Below, in pieces: positions 6,402 through 12,575 of a stretch of DNA of 12,575 nt; position 1 is the first letter of the stretch; each line of letters opens with the position of its first letter. The position numbers and the translations under genes were made by a program. Origin of the DNA: Acidobacteriota bacterium (lineage in GTDB: Bacteria; Acidobacteriota; Vicinamibacteria; Vicinamibacterales; Vicinamibacteraceae); assembly GCA_023427865.1 (NCBI GenBank), contig JAEYZV010000333.1:1-12575 (forward strand), given 5' to 3'. The notes beneath the pieces are model-generated. The model was not told the DNA's origin and did not search any database. It saw only the letters and a list, made by a program, of their open reading frames with translations.

Positions 6402-6950
6402 ATGAGAGTTTCCACGAGCATGAAGGCAGTCGCGGGCGCGGTGGCGCTAACAATCGGCCTGGCGGGTACCGTCCTGGCGCAGCCCGGAGGTGTCGGCAAG
6501 CGCGGGCCGGGACCGCAGCGGGGCATGATGGGCGGGCCGCTCGGCGGGCTGCTCGCGATGCACCCGGACCTCCCGCTGGCGGCGCTGAACCTGAGCGACG
6601 GGCAGCGTGAGCAGGTGCGCACGATCCTCGAGTCGCACCGCGAGGAAGGGCGTGCGGTCCACGCCAGGGCGAACGCGGCACTCGAAGCGCTGCGCAAGGC
6701 GACCACCGGCAACGTCGACGAGGGCGCCGTGGGCCAGCACAGCCAGGCGCTCGGATCGGCCATCGGCGAGGCGGCCCTGCTGCGCGCGAAGGTACGCGCG
6801 GAGGTGTTCGCAGTGCTGACGGCGGAACAGCAGGCCGAGGCCGCCAAGATCGCGGCCGACCGCCAGAACCGCGCCCAGCAGCGCCGGCAGCAGATGGAAC
6901 AGCGTCGGCAGCTGCGGCAACAGCGCCAGTCGGCGCCGCCGCAGGGCTGA
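6402..6950 (+). CDS. Periplasmic Spy/CpxP-like protein
   Basis: A 182-residue exported, mostly helical protein. Residues 1-26 are a signal peptide ending TVLA-Q. A Gly/Pro/Met-rich linker (27-55) precedes a helical domain with the two signature sites of the Spy/CpxP (LTxxQ) family: LNLSDGQ at 62-68 and LTAEQQ at 139-144. The C-terminus (155-182) is a Gln/Arg-rich tail. Family members are ATP-independent periplasmic chaperones or metal-binding stress sensors; CpxP also restrains its sensor kinase. The divergent position next to a regulator-kinase operon mirrors cpxP-cpxRA and suggests it is a target and possibly a feedback inhibitor of that pair. ATG 6402 is chosen because AGGA (6390-6393) is 8 bases upstream; ATG 6393 or 6420 remain possible. 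A Zn/Cu-resistance role like that of CnrX/ZraP relatives is an alternative. Confidence 0.82.
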   Translation: MRVSTSMKAVAGAVALTIGLAGTVLAQPGGVGKRGPGPQRGMMGGPLGGLLAMHPDLPLAALNLSDGQREQVRTILESHREEGRAVHARANAALEALRKATTGNVDEGAVGQHSQALGSAIGEAALLRAKVRAEVFAVLTAEQQAEAAKIAADRQNRAQQRRQQMEQRRQLRQQRQSAPPQG

Positions 6951-6956
6951 TGGTCG

Positions 6957-6982
6957 GAGGGCGCCCGGCCACGGGCGCCCTC
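6957..6982. terminator. 11-bp perfect GC hairpin, bidirectional terminator
   Basis: 6957-6967 (GAGGGCGCCCG) pairs perfectly with 6972-6982 around the loop GCCA. It fills most of the 35-bp gap between the convergent Spy/CpxP-like and lipoprotein genes, ending 3 bp before the lipoprotein stop codon. There is no T-run on either strand, so it may act as a transcript 3'-end stabiliser or a T-less terminator serving both genes. Confidence 0.7.
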
Positions 6983-6985
6983 GCA

Positions 6986-7735
6986 TCACACGGGTCGCGC
7001 TGCGCGCTGGCGGCCCTTCCGCACGACCCACCAGATCAGCCCGGCGAGCGTCACGCCCGCAGCGGTCATCGCCGCGAAGAACAGAGCAACCGTCAGCACG
7101 AGGATCCGCTGCGATCCGAAGCGTACGTCGACCTGCAGCGGCTCGCCGGCAAGGCGCGCCTTCAGCGGCTGCTCCCATGTCAGGATGTTGCCGCGCTCGA
7201 CGAGGCGGCTCGGGGCATTGTGGTACGTCACGCGGCTCGGGACGTGGAGCCGCACGGCGACGATCTCGTCGCCGTCCCACCCGACCTCGCCCACCGGATC
7301 ACCGGTCGGCATGCGCAGTTCCTGCTGAAACCGCAGTTCCTCTCCCACCGGCGCGAACGAGTAGTGCGCCCACGCAAACGGCGCCAGCGACGGCAACCGC
7401 CGCACGTCGCTGACCTCGAGACGCACCTGCACGAACCGACGCCCGTCACGACGCCACGGCCGGCTCACCCGCGTCACCTCGGTGATCGGCGAGGCGTACA
7501 GCTCCCGGATCGCATCGCGGTCGACCGGCGCGGACGCGTCGAGCGGCACGTCGAGGCCGTGCAGGGCGGCAAGCGCCGCCAGCGACGTGTTGACGATGAC
7601 CGTGGCCGATCCATCGAGGTCGATGTAGACCTCTTCTTCGTACTCGTACTGCCGGCCGAAGGGCCGCGCACAGGAGGCGATGAACAGCAGGGCGAGGGCC
7701 GTCAGCGCGAGTGCCTGACGGGGCGACAACGACAT
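6986..7735 (-). CDS. Predicted lipoprotein with C-terminal membrane anchor, unknown function
   Basis: A 249-residue protein I cannot assign to a named family. Residues 1-22 form a lipoprotein signal with lipobox F-I-A-S-C22, so the mature N-terminus should be lipidated. A beta-rich region follows from about 28 (YEYEEEVYIDLDGSATVIVN) to about 206, with no catalytic motif I recognise. A single hydrophobic helix (210-237) and a basic tail KGRQRAARPV close the protein, putting the folded part outside the inner membrane, tethered at both ends. This layout recalls LppM-like lipoproteins, but the resemblance is architectural only. ATG 7735 lies 8 bases after a TACACT box, and AGGA lies close upstream. 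It is divergent from polA with 34 bp between start codons, and convergent with the Spy/CpxP-like gene. Confidence 0.75.
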   Translation of the reverse strand: MSLSPRQALALTALALLFIASCARPFGRQYEYEEEVYIDLDGSATVIVNTSLAALAALHGLDVPLDASAPVDRDAIRELYASPITEVTRVSRPWRRDGRRFVQVRLEVSDVRRLPSLAPFAWAHYSFAPVGEELRFQQELRMPTGDPVGEVGWDGDEIVAVRLHVPSRVTYHNAPSRLVERGNILTWEQPLKARLAGEPLQVDVRFGSQRILVLTVALFFAAMTAAGVTLAGLIWWVVRKGRQRAARPV

Positions 7736-7742
7736 GGCATCC

Positions 7743-7749
7743 TAGTGTA
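7743..7749. promoter_or_regulatory. Back-to-back -10 boxes for lipoprotein and polA genes
   Basis: The seven bases TAGTGTA read as TAGTGT on the plus strand (7743-7748) and TACACT on the minus strand (7749-7744); both fit TANNNT. The minus-strand box is followed by 8 bases and then the lipoprotein ATG (7735), implying a leaderless message. The plus-strand box would start transcription about 12-14 bases before the polA GTG. Only 34 bp separate the two start codons, so the two promoters must overlap. No clear -35 is seen on either side. Confidence 0.5.
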
Positions 7750-7769
7750 CCCTTCGGATTCCTGCCCCC

Positions 7770-10451
7770 GTGCCTGAACGCCCCCTCCTGTTCCTCGTCG
7801 ACGGCTACAACCAGATGTACCGCGCGTATCACGCGATCCGCGGGCTGACCGGGCCGGACGGCAGGTCCACCAACGCGATCTACGGGTTCGTGACGATGCT
7901 GCGCAAGCTGATCGCCGATCACGAACCGGCCTACATCGCCACGGCGTTCGACCTCGCCGGTCCGACCTTCCGGTCGGCGCTGCAGGCCGACTACAAGGCC
8001 AACCGCGCGCCGATGCCGCCGGACCTCGTCGAGCAGGTGCCGCTCGTGCACGAGGCGTGCGAAGCGCTCGGCGTTCCGGTCCTGACCCACACCGACTACG
8101 AAGCCGACGACGTGATTGCGACGCTCGCCACGCGTGGCGTGGAGCACGGCTTCGATGCCGCCATCGTCACGGGCGACAAGGACTTCTTCCAGATGGTGGA
8201 CGGCCGCGTCCGCGTCTACAACCCGCGCGACGAGGGCGCGTGGTTCGACGCCGCGGGCGTGCAGGAGAAGTTCGGCGTCCGTCCCGATCAGGTCGTGGAC
8301 GTGCTCGCGCTGATGGGCGACGCGATCGACAACGTCAAGGGCGTGCCCGGCATCGGCGAGAAGGGCGCGCGTGACCTGATCGCGCAGCACGGATCGCTCG
8401 AGGCGCTGCTCGCCGCCGCAGCGACGATCCCGCAGAAGCGCTACCGCGAGGCCCTGCTCGCGCACGCCGACGACGCGCGGCGCTCGCGCGAGATGGTCCG
8501 GCTGCACTGCGACGTGCCCGTGCCGTTCGACGCCGAGGCGCTGCGCTACGTCGGTCCCGATCAGAAGCGCTGCTACGAGCTGTTCAGCCGACTCGGGTTC
8601 AAGTCGCTCGTGACGGCGTTCGCGCCCACCGCGAAGGACGTCGTGCGGACGTACAGCACGTGCGGAGACATCGAGGACCTGAAGGAGGTCGCCGCGCACG
8701 TCCGCGACGTCGGCCTCTGCGCGGTGACCGTGATCACCGACGAGAAGCCCGCGCTGCAGGCAAGCCTCGTGGGCGTGGCGATCGGCACGGGTGACGGCCG
8801 GGCGACGTACATCCCGCTCGGACACACGTCGCTCGACGCCTGCCCGAACGTCGCCGGGCAGGGGCTGCGCGAGGTGGTCGGGCCCCTGCTCGGAGATGCC
8901 TCGATCGGCAAGACCGGGCACGACATGAAGGCCGTCACGCTCGTGCTGGCGCGTCACGGTATCACGCTTGCCGGTATCCGCGACGACGTGATGCTGGCCA
9001 GCTACGTGCACGACGCCGCGGCGTCCGGACACGCGCTCGAGCCGCTCGCGCTCGAACGCCTCGGCTACAAGGCGATGGAGAGCGAGGTGCTGCGCGGCAA
9101 GGGCGTCAAGGCGCTGCCCGTGTCGCAGGTGGCCGTCGAGGCGATGACCACGTGGGCGTGCGAGCGCGCGGACCTCGCGATGCAGCTCACGACGGATCTG
9201 CGTGCGACGCTCGACGCCGAGGGACTCACCGGCATCTACGAGGATTTCGAGCTGGCGCTGCTGCCGGCACTGGTCGCCATCGAGCAGGCCGGCATCCGCG
9301 TGGACACGCAGCTGCTCGCGTCGCTCTCCGTGCGCATGGACACCGAGCTCGACGCGATGTCGTCGCGCATCTACGACATGGCGGGCACGACGTTCAACAT
9401 CAACTCGCCGAAACAGCTCGCCGAGGTGTTGTTCGACAAGATGCAGCTGCCGGTCCTGAAGCGTACCGGCGCGCAACGCACCGCCTCGACCGCCGCCGAG
9501 GTGCTCGAGGAACTCGCGCTCAGTCACGACATCTGCCGCGAGATCCTCGACTGGCGCGCGATGCAGAAGTTGAAGGGCACCTACGTCGACGCGCTGCCGC
9601 TGCTCGTGCACCCGCAGACCGGCCGCGTGCACACGACGTTCAACCAGGCCGTGGCGGCGACAGGACGCCTGAGCAGCAGCGACCCGAACCTCCAGAACAT
9701 CCCCATCCGGACCGAACTGGGCCGCGAGATCCGCGGCGCGTTCGTCGCCGAGCCCGGCCACGTCCTGATCTCGGCCGACTACTCGCAGATCGAGCTGCGC
9801 GTGCTCGCGCACATGGCGCAGGAGCAGAGCCTGATCGACGCCTTCCGTCGCGGCGACGACATCCACGACCAGACGTCGGCCCGCGTCTTCGGCACCGACA
9901 GCGGGCTGGGCGCCCACGAACTGCGCCGGCGCGCGAAGATCATCAACTACGCCCTGTTGTACGGCAAGACGGCGTTCACGCTCGCCAAGGACATCGGCGT
10001 CACGCAGCAGGCAGCGCAGGCGTTCATCGACGCGTACTTCGCCGGTTACCCGTCGGTCCGGCAGTTCATCGACGAGACGATCGCCAACGCCCGCGACACC
10101 GGCGTCGTGAGCACGCTCTTCGGCCGGCGCCGCCGCGTGCCGGAGCTCAGGAGCCGCAACGGGCAGATCCGGTCGGCCGCCGAGCGCGTGACCGTGAACC
10201 TGCCGATTCAGGGCACGGCCGCCGACATCCTCAAGCGCGCCATGATCGACCTGCACGCGGCGCTGCCCACCGTACCGGGCCTGCGCATGATCCTCACCGT
10301 GCACGACGAGTTGCTGTTCGAGGTGCCAGAGGCGCGCGCCGACGCGGCGGCCGCGCTCGTGAAACACCACATGGAGCACGCCGTCAGCCTCGACGTGCCG
10401 CTCGACGTGGACGTCGGTATCGGCAGGACCTGGAACCACGCGAAAGCGTGA
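7770..10451 (+). CDS. polA: DNA polymerase I, proofreading site lost
   Basis: An 893-residue family A polymerase for Okazaki-fragment processing and gap repair. The 5' nuclease domain (about 1-290) is intact: LVDGYN, YKANRAPMP, YEADDVIATLA, VTGDKDFFQMV, GDAIDN, GVPGIGEKGA. The middle domain (about 300-475) keeps the fold but not the 3'-5' exonuclease site: positions matching E. coli D355, E357, D424 and D501 are T320, I322, V389 and R466. The polymerase domain (about 485-893) is complete: DPNLQNIPIRTE, motif A with D670 (DYSQIELR), motif B R719...K723...Y731, NLPIQGTAAD, and motif C H845-D846-E847. Motif B reads INYALLYGK, so the residue matching E. coli F762 is Tyr727. The GTG at 7770 gives the usual N-terminus; no Shine-Dalgarno sequence precedes it. 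Its stop is 25 bp from the convergent TPR-like gene, with no clear terminator. Confidence 0.98.
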   Translation: MPERPLLFLVDGYNQMYRAYHAIRGLTGPDGRSTNAIYGFVTMLRKLIADHEPAYIATAFDLAGPTFRSALQADYKANRAPMPPDLVEQVPLVHEACEALGVPVLTHTDYEADDVIATLATRGVEHGFDAAIVTGDKDFFQMVDGRVRVYNPRDEGAWFDAAGVQEKFGVRPDQVVDVLALMGDAIDNVKGVPGIGEKGARDLIAQHGSLEALLAAAATIPQKRYREALLAHADDARRSREMVRLHCDVPVPFDAEALRYVGPDQKRCYELFSRLGFKSLVTAFAPTAKDVVRTYSTCGDIEDLKEVAAHVRDVGLCAVTVITDEKPALQASLVGVAIGTGDGRATYIPLGHTSLDACPNVAGQGLREVVGPLLGDASIGKTGHDMKAVTLVLARHGITLAGIRDDVMLASYVHDAAASGHALEPLALERLGYKAMESEVLRGKGVKALPVSQVAVEAMTTWACERADLAMQLTTDLRATLDAEGLTGIYEDFELALLPALVAIEQAGIRVDTQLLASLSVRMDTELDAMSSRIYDMAGTTFNINSPKQLAEVLFDKMQLPVLKRTGAQRTASTAAEVLEELALSHDICREILDWRAMQKLKGTYVDALPLLVHPQTGRVHTTFNQAVAATGRLSSSDPNLQNIPIRTELGREIRGAFVAEPGHVLISADYSQIELRVLAHMAQEQSLIDAFRRGDDIHDQTSARVFGTDSGLGAHELRRRAKIINYALLYGKTAFTLAKDIGVTQQAAQAFIDAYFAGYPSVRQFIDETIANARDTGVVSTLFGRRRRVPELRSRNGQIRSAAERVTVNLPIQGTAADILKRAMIDLHAALPTVPGLRMILTVHDELLFEVPEARADAAAALVKHHMEHAVSLDVPLDVDVGIGRTWNHAKA

Positions 10452-10476
10452 CCGCAGGGCGCCTACCCCGCCGCGC

Positions 10477-11313
10477 TCACTTCCATTGCGACTTGGCTTC
10501 TTCCCACTCGGCGGTGAACCTCTCGGTGGCGCTCGTCGAATCGTCGTCGTCGGGGAGGCGCTTCACCCGCTCGGGGATCAGCGCCTCCGTCACGAGGCGA
10601 TCGAGGTCGGCACGCAGCGCCGCGCCCTTGTCGTGGGCGAGCAGTGCGCGCACCCAGCCGGCCAGCGCCAGGTCCCACGCCACGTCGAGGTCGCCCCGTG
10701 CAAGCGCGGCGGCAGGCAACCAATAGGACGCCGCCGCCGAATCGGCGTATCGGCCGAGATGCGCCCGCATGCGCGTCGTGACCCTGTCGTACACGGCGCC
10801 GCGTTCCTCGGGCGGACGCGGCTGGGCGTAGCGGTCCATCGCCGTGGCCCACCAGTCGAGGACCTGCTCGCGGCCGGGCGCCGGCAGCAACCCCATCTGC
10901 TCGAGCACGGGTTCGAGCAACCCGGCTGCAGCGCCGTACTCGCCGTCCAGGTAGAGCGCTTCGCCGAGCCCCACCACGAGATCGACACGCCCCCGGTCGT
11001 CGAGCGCCCCGGCATCCACGGCGGCAAGCGCCTGACGGCCAGCAGACAGGTCCTCGGGCGTGCGGCTCGCCCGATGGCGCTCGAGCAGCGCACGGCCGAG
11101 CAACAGGTTCGCCTCGCTTCGCGTCGCCGGCCGCGACGCCGCGTCCCTGGCCGCCTCGATGGCCGCGTCGTACTCCCCGGCGTTGTAGCGCTGCCGGGCG
11201 CGGACCATGGGGTCGGCAGTCGTCGTCGCGGGCTGCGCGACCGACGTCGCGGGGCCCCCAAAGAGCACGACCGCGCACCCGACGGCGCCAGCGAATGCAC
11301 TAAGTGCTTTCAT
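10477..11313 (-). CDS. Secreted TPR-like helical protein, unknown function
   Basis: A 278-residue exported protein with a signal peptide at 1-27 (hydrophobic AGAVGCAVVLFGG, cleavage near SVA-Q). The rest is predicted helical with TPR-like pairs: ARQRYNAGEYDAAIEAARDA at 38-57, GEALYLDGEYGAAAGLLEPV at 117-136, and a weaker ALARGDLDVAWDLALAGW at 203-220. The C-terminus has an acidic DDDD patch at 255-258 and ends EEAKSQWK. TPR arrays usually hold protein partners together in the envelope; no partner is indicated. The ATG at 11313 is chosen over an in-frame TTG at 11328 because it starts the signal peptide with Met-Lys and has GGAAG 8 bases upstream (11326-11322). It is divergent from pcnB, possibly sharing a promoter core, and convergent with polA. 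Confidence 0.78.
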   Translation of the reverse strand: MKALSAFAGAVGCAVVLFGGPATSVAQPATTTADPMVRARQRYNAGEYDAAIEAARDAASRPATRSEANLLLGRALLERHRASRTPEDLSAGRQALAAVDAGALDDRGRVDLVVGLGEALYLDGEYGAAAGLLEPVLEQMGLLPAPGREQVLDWWATAMDRYAQPRPPEERGAVYDRVTTRMRAHLGRYADSAAASYWLPAAALARGDLDVAWDLALAGWVRALLAHDKGAALRADLDRLVTEALIPERVKRLPDDDDSTSATERFTAEWEEAKSQWK

Positions 11314-11348
11314 GTCAAACACTTCCAATCATCGGGCCGCGGCGCCTT

Positions 11349-11356
11349 GCTATACT
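11349..11356. promoter_or_regulatory. -10 box (TATACT) for pcnB; overlapping minus-strand TATAGC
   Basis: TATACT at 11351-11356 is a near-consensus -10 box. Exactly 8 bases separate it from the pcnB GTG at 11365, the same spacing as for the ZIP and lipoprotein genes. On the minus strand the same core reads TATAGC (11354-11349), about 35 bases before the TPR-gene ATG, leaving room for its GGAAG ribosome site. No good -35 is visible on the pcnB side. Confidence 0.55.
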
Positions 11357-11364
11357 CCCACAAC

Positions 11365-12575
11365 GTGGTCACTCCAGTCGTCGTTCCGAGGAGCGAACAT
11401 GGCCTCTCGCGTCAGGACATCGATCCGGATGCGCTTCGTGTCCTGTACCGCCTCCATGCCTCCGGTTTCGAGGCCTACCTCGTAGGCGGCAGCGTACGCG
11501 ATCTGCTCCTCGGCCGTCGTCCAAAGGACTTCGACATCGGGACGAGTGCGCACCCCCACGAGGTCAAGCGCCTGTTCCGCAACTGCTGGATCATCGGCCG
11601 GCGCTTCCGCCTCGCGCACGTCCGCTTCGGACCCAAGACCATCGAGGTCGCGACGTTCCGTCGCCAGGTGACCGGGACACACGAACCGCAGGAACAGCAC
11701 TTCCGCCCGGACCATCCCGACGACTCCGCGCTGCCGGTCGTCGCCGGCCCGAGCGCGGAGGTCACCGCCGAGTCCATCGACAGGCCGATCCTCCGCGACA
11801 ACGAGTACGGCACGCCCGAGGAGGACGCGTTCCGGCGCGACTTCTCGGTCAACGCCCTGTTCTACGACATCGGCTCGTTCTCGATCATCGACTACACGGG
11901 CGGCCTGAAGGATCTCGAGGCACGCGTCATCCGCTGCATCGGCGACCCGGACGTCCGCTTCGTGGAAGACCCGGTCCGCATGCTGCGCGCGCTCGTCCTG
12001 GCGGCACGGCTCGACTTCGACGTCGACCGCGACGTGCTGGCGGCGATCGAACGCAAGGCGCCGCTCATGGCGCAAGCCTCCTCGGCACGCCTGCTCGAGG
12101 AGTACTACAAGATCCTGCGCAGCGGACACGCGCGCTCCTGCTTCGACAACCTCGCCGACAGCGGCCTGCTCGAGTACATGTCGCCCGAGCTGCTCAACGA
12201 CGAGGGGCAGCTCACCGAGGCGTTCGAAGCCGTGGATCACTACCGTCGTCGCTTCGAGGACGCGCCCGAGACGCTGACGAACCCGATCCTCGCCGGCACC
12301 CTGTTGCTGCCACTCGGTTTGCTGCGCGACGAAGGGCACCGCTATCGCTACGACGACGACTGGGAACGCGAGGCGCCGACGATGCTCGGGCAGATGCAGG
12401 TCGCCCGCAAGGACATCGAGCGACTGCGTCACCTGCTGGCGTTGCAGAAGCGGCTACTCGACGTCGACGCGCCGGTCCGCGTGCAGAAGGCCCTCATGCA
12501 CCGCGGCCCCTTCCGCGACGCGCTCACCTGGCTCGACATCCACGGCGAACGCCCGGACGTCGTCACGCACTGGGA
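11365..12575 (+). CDS. pcnB: Poly(A) polymerase I-type nucleotidyltransferase, 3' end outside window
   Basis: Reads open from GTG 11365 to the window edge: 403 complete codons, with the end missing (E. coli PcnB has about 465 residues). It is a class II nucleotidyltransferase adding A residues to RNA 3' ends, which marks RNAs for decay. The N-terminus has the PcnB-type RSEHGLSRQDIDPDALRVL; the catalytic head is LVGGSVRDLLLGRRPKDFDIG with metal ligands D55 and D57. FRNCWIIGRRFRLAHV and IEVATFRR follow, then RRDFSVNALFY, YTGGLKDLE and EDPVRMLRA. The phrase GRRFRLAHV and the RSEHGLSR opening favour poly(A) polymerase over a CCA-adding enzyme. The loop between ATFRR and LRDN is about 20 residues longer than in E. 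coli and is rich in Pro, Asp and His. The start follows TATACT by 8 bases with no ribosome site, suggesting leaderless translation. Confidence 0.93.
   Translation, partial: MVTPVVVPRSEHGLSRQDIDPDALRVLYRLHASGFEAYLVGGSVRDLLLGRRPKDFDIGTSAHPHEVKRLFRNCWIIGRRFRLAHVRFGPKTIEVATFRRQVTGTHEPQEQHFRPDHPDDSALPVVAGPSAEVTAESIDRPILRDNEYGTPEEDAFRRDFSVNALFYDIGSFSIIDYTGGLKDLEARVIRCIGDPDVRFVEDPVRMLRALVLAARLDFDVDRDVLAAIERKAPLMAQASSARLLEEYYKILRSGHARSCFDNLADSGLLEYMSPELLNDEGQLTEAFEAVDHYRRRFEDAPETLTNPILAGTLLLPLGLLRDEGHRYRYDDDWEREAPTMLGQMQVARKDIERLRHLLALQKRLLDVDAPVRVQKALMHRGPFRDALTWLDIHGERPDVVTHW

Noticed and set aside
7446..10439. A 997-codon open frame on the minus strand across polA
   Set aside because: It is antisense to an unambiguous polA and its product is Val/His/Arg/Asp-rich with no domain; long antisense frames are expected in GC-rich codon usage.
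11350..12432. A 360-codon minus-strand open frame over pcnB
   Set aside because: It is a shadow of pcnB, which has strong conserved motifs on the plus strand; the antisense product has none.
1..12575. Mobile element, defence or secondary-metabolite system
   Set aside because: No transposase, integrase, toxin-antitoxin, nuclease-helicase or biosynthetic genes; every confident gene is housekeeping, transport, envelope or regulatory.

Overview
This window looks like ordinary chromosomal DNA of a high-GC Acidobacteriota bacterium, probably class Vicinamibacteria. That placement is an inference from three things: the secreted VWA protein belongs to the type that is heavily expanded in Acidobacteria; the intergenic spaces carry tracts of seven-base repeats; and several genes appear to lack a leader, with a TANNNT box 8 bases before the start codon. 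I see no tRNA, rRNA, CRISPR array, transposase, integrase or phage gene, so nothing marks this as a mobile or defence island.

Layout, left to right. 1-120: two strong hairpins, then a secreted VWA-domain protein (121-1158). 1159-1328: a seven-base repeat tract ending at the promoter of a ZIP-family metal transporter (1329-2069). An MFS transporter on the minus strand (2050-3297) overlaps the ZIP gene tail to tail by 20 bp. An exported protein with two BON domains (3511-4071) points back at a two-component operon on the minus strand: OmpR-type response regulator (5504-6208) followed by its sensor kinase (4104-5498). Divergent from that operon is a small periplasmic Spy/CpxP-like protein (6402-6950). 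An 11-bp perfect hairpin separates it from a convergent gene for a lipoprotein with a C-terminal membrane anchor (6986-7735). The lipoprotein gene shares a back-to-back promoter with polA (7770-10451). A secreted TPR-like protein (10477-11313, minus) and a poly(A) polymerase I-type gene, pcnB (11365 to the window end, incomplete), form another divergent pair.

How the genes may work together. The regulator, kinase, divergent Spy/CpxP-like protein and adjacent BON protein resemble the Cpx envelope-stress arrangement of enterobacteria and may be a local envelope-stress module. polA and pcnB are housekeeping nucleic-acid enzymes. The most informative single gene is polA. All four carboxylates of its 3'-5' proofreading site are replaced, and it carries tyrosine instead of phenylalanine at the O-helix position that controls discrimination against dideoxynucleotides. 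I found no convincing new multi-gene system; the best leads are the polA active sites, the Cpx-like module, the recurrent leaderless and back-to-back promoters, and the repeat tracts.
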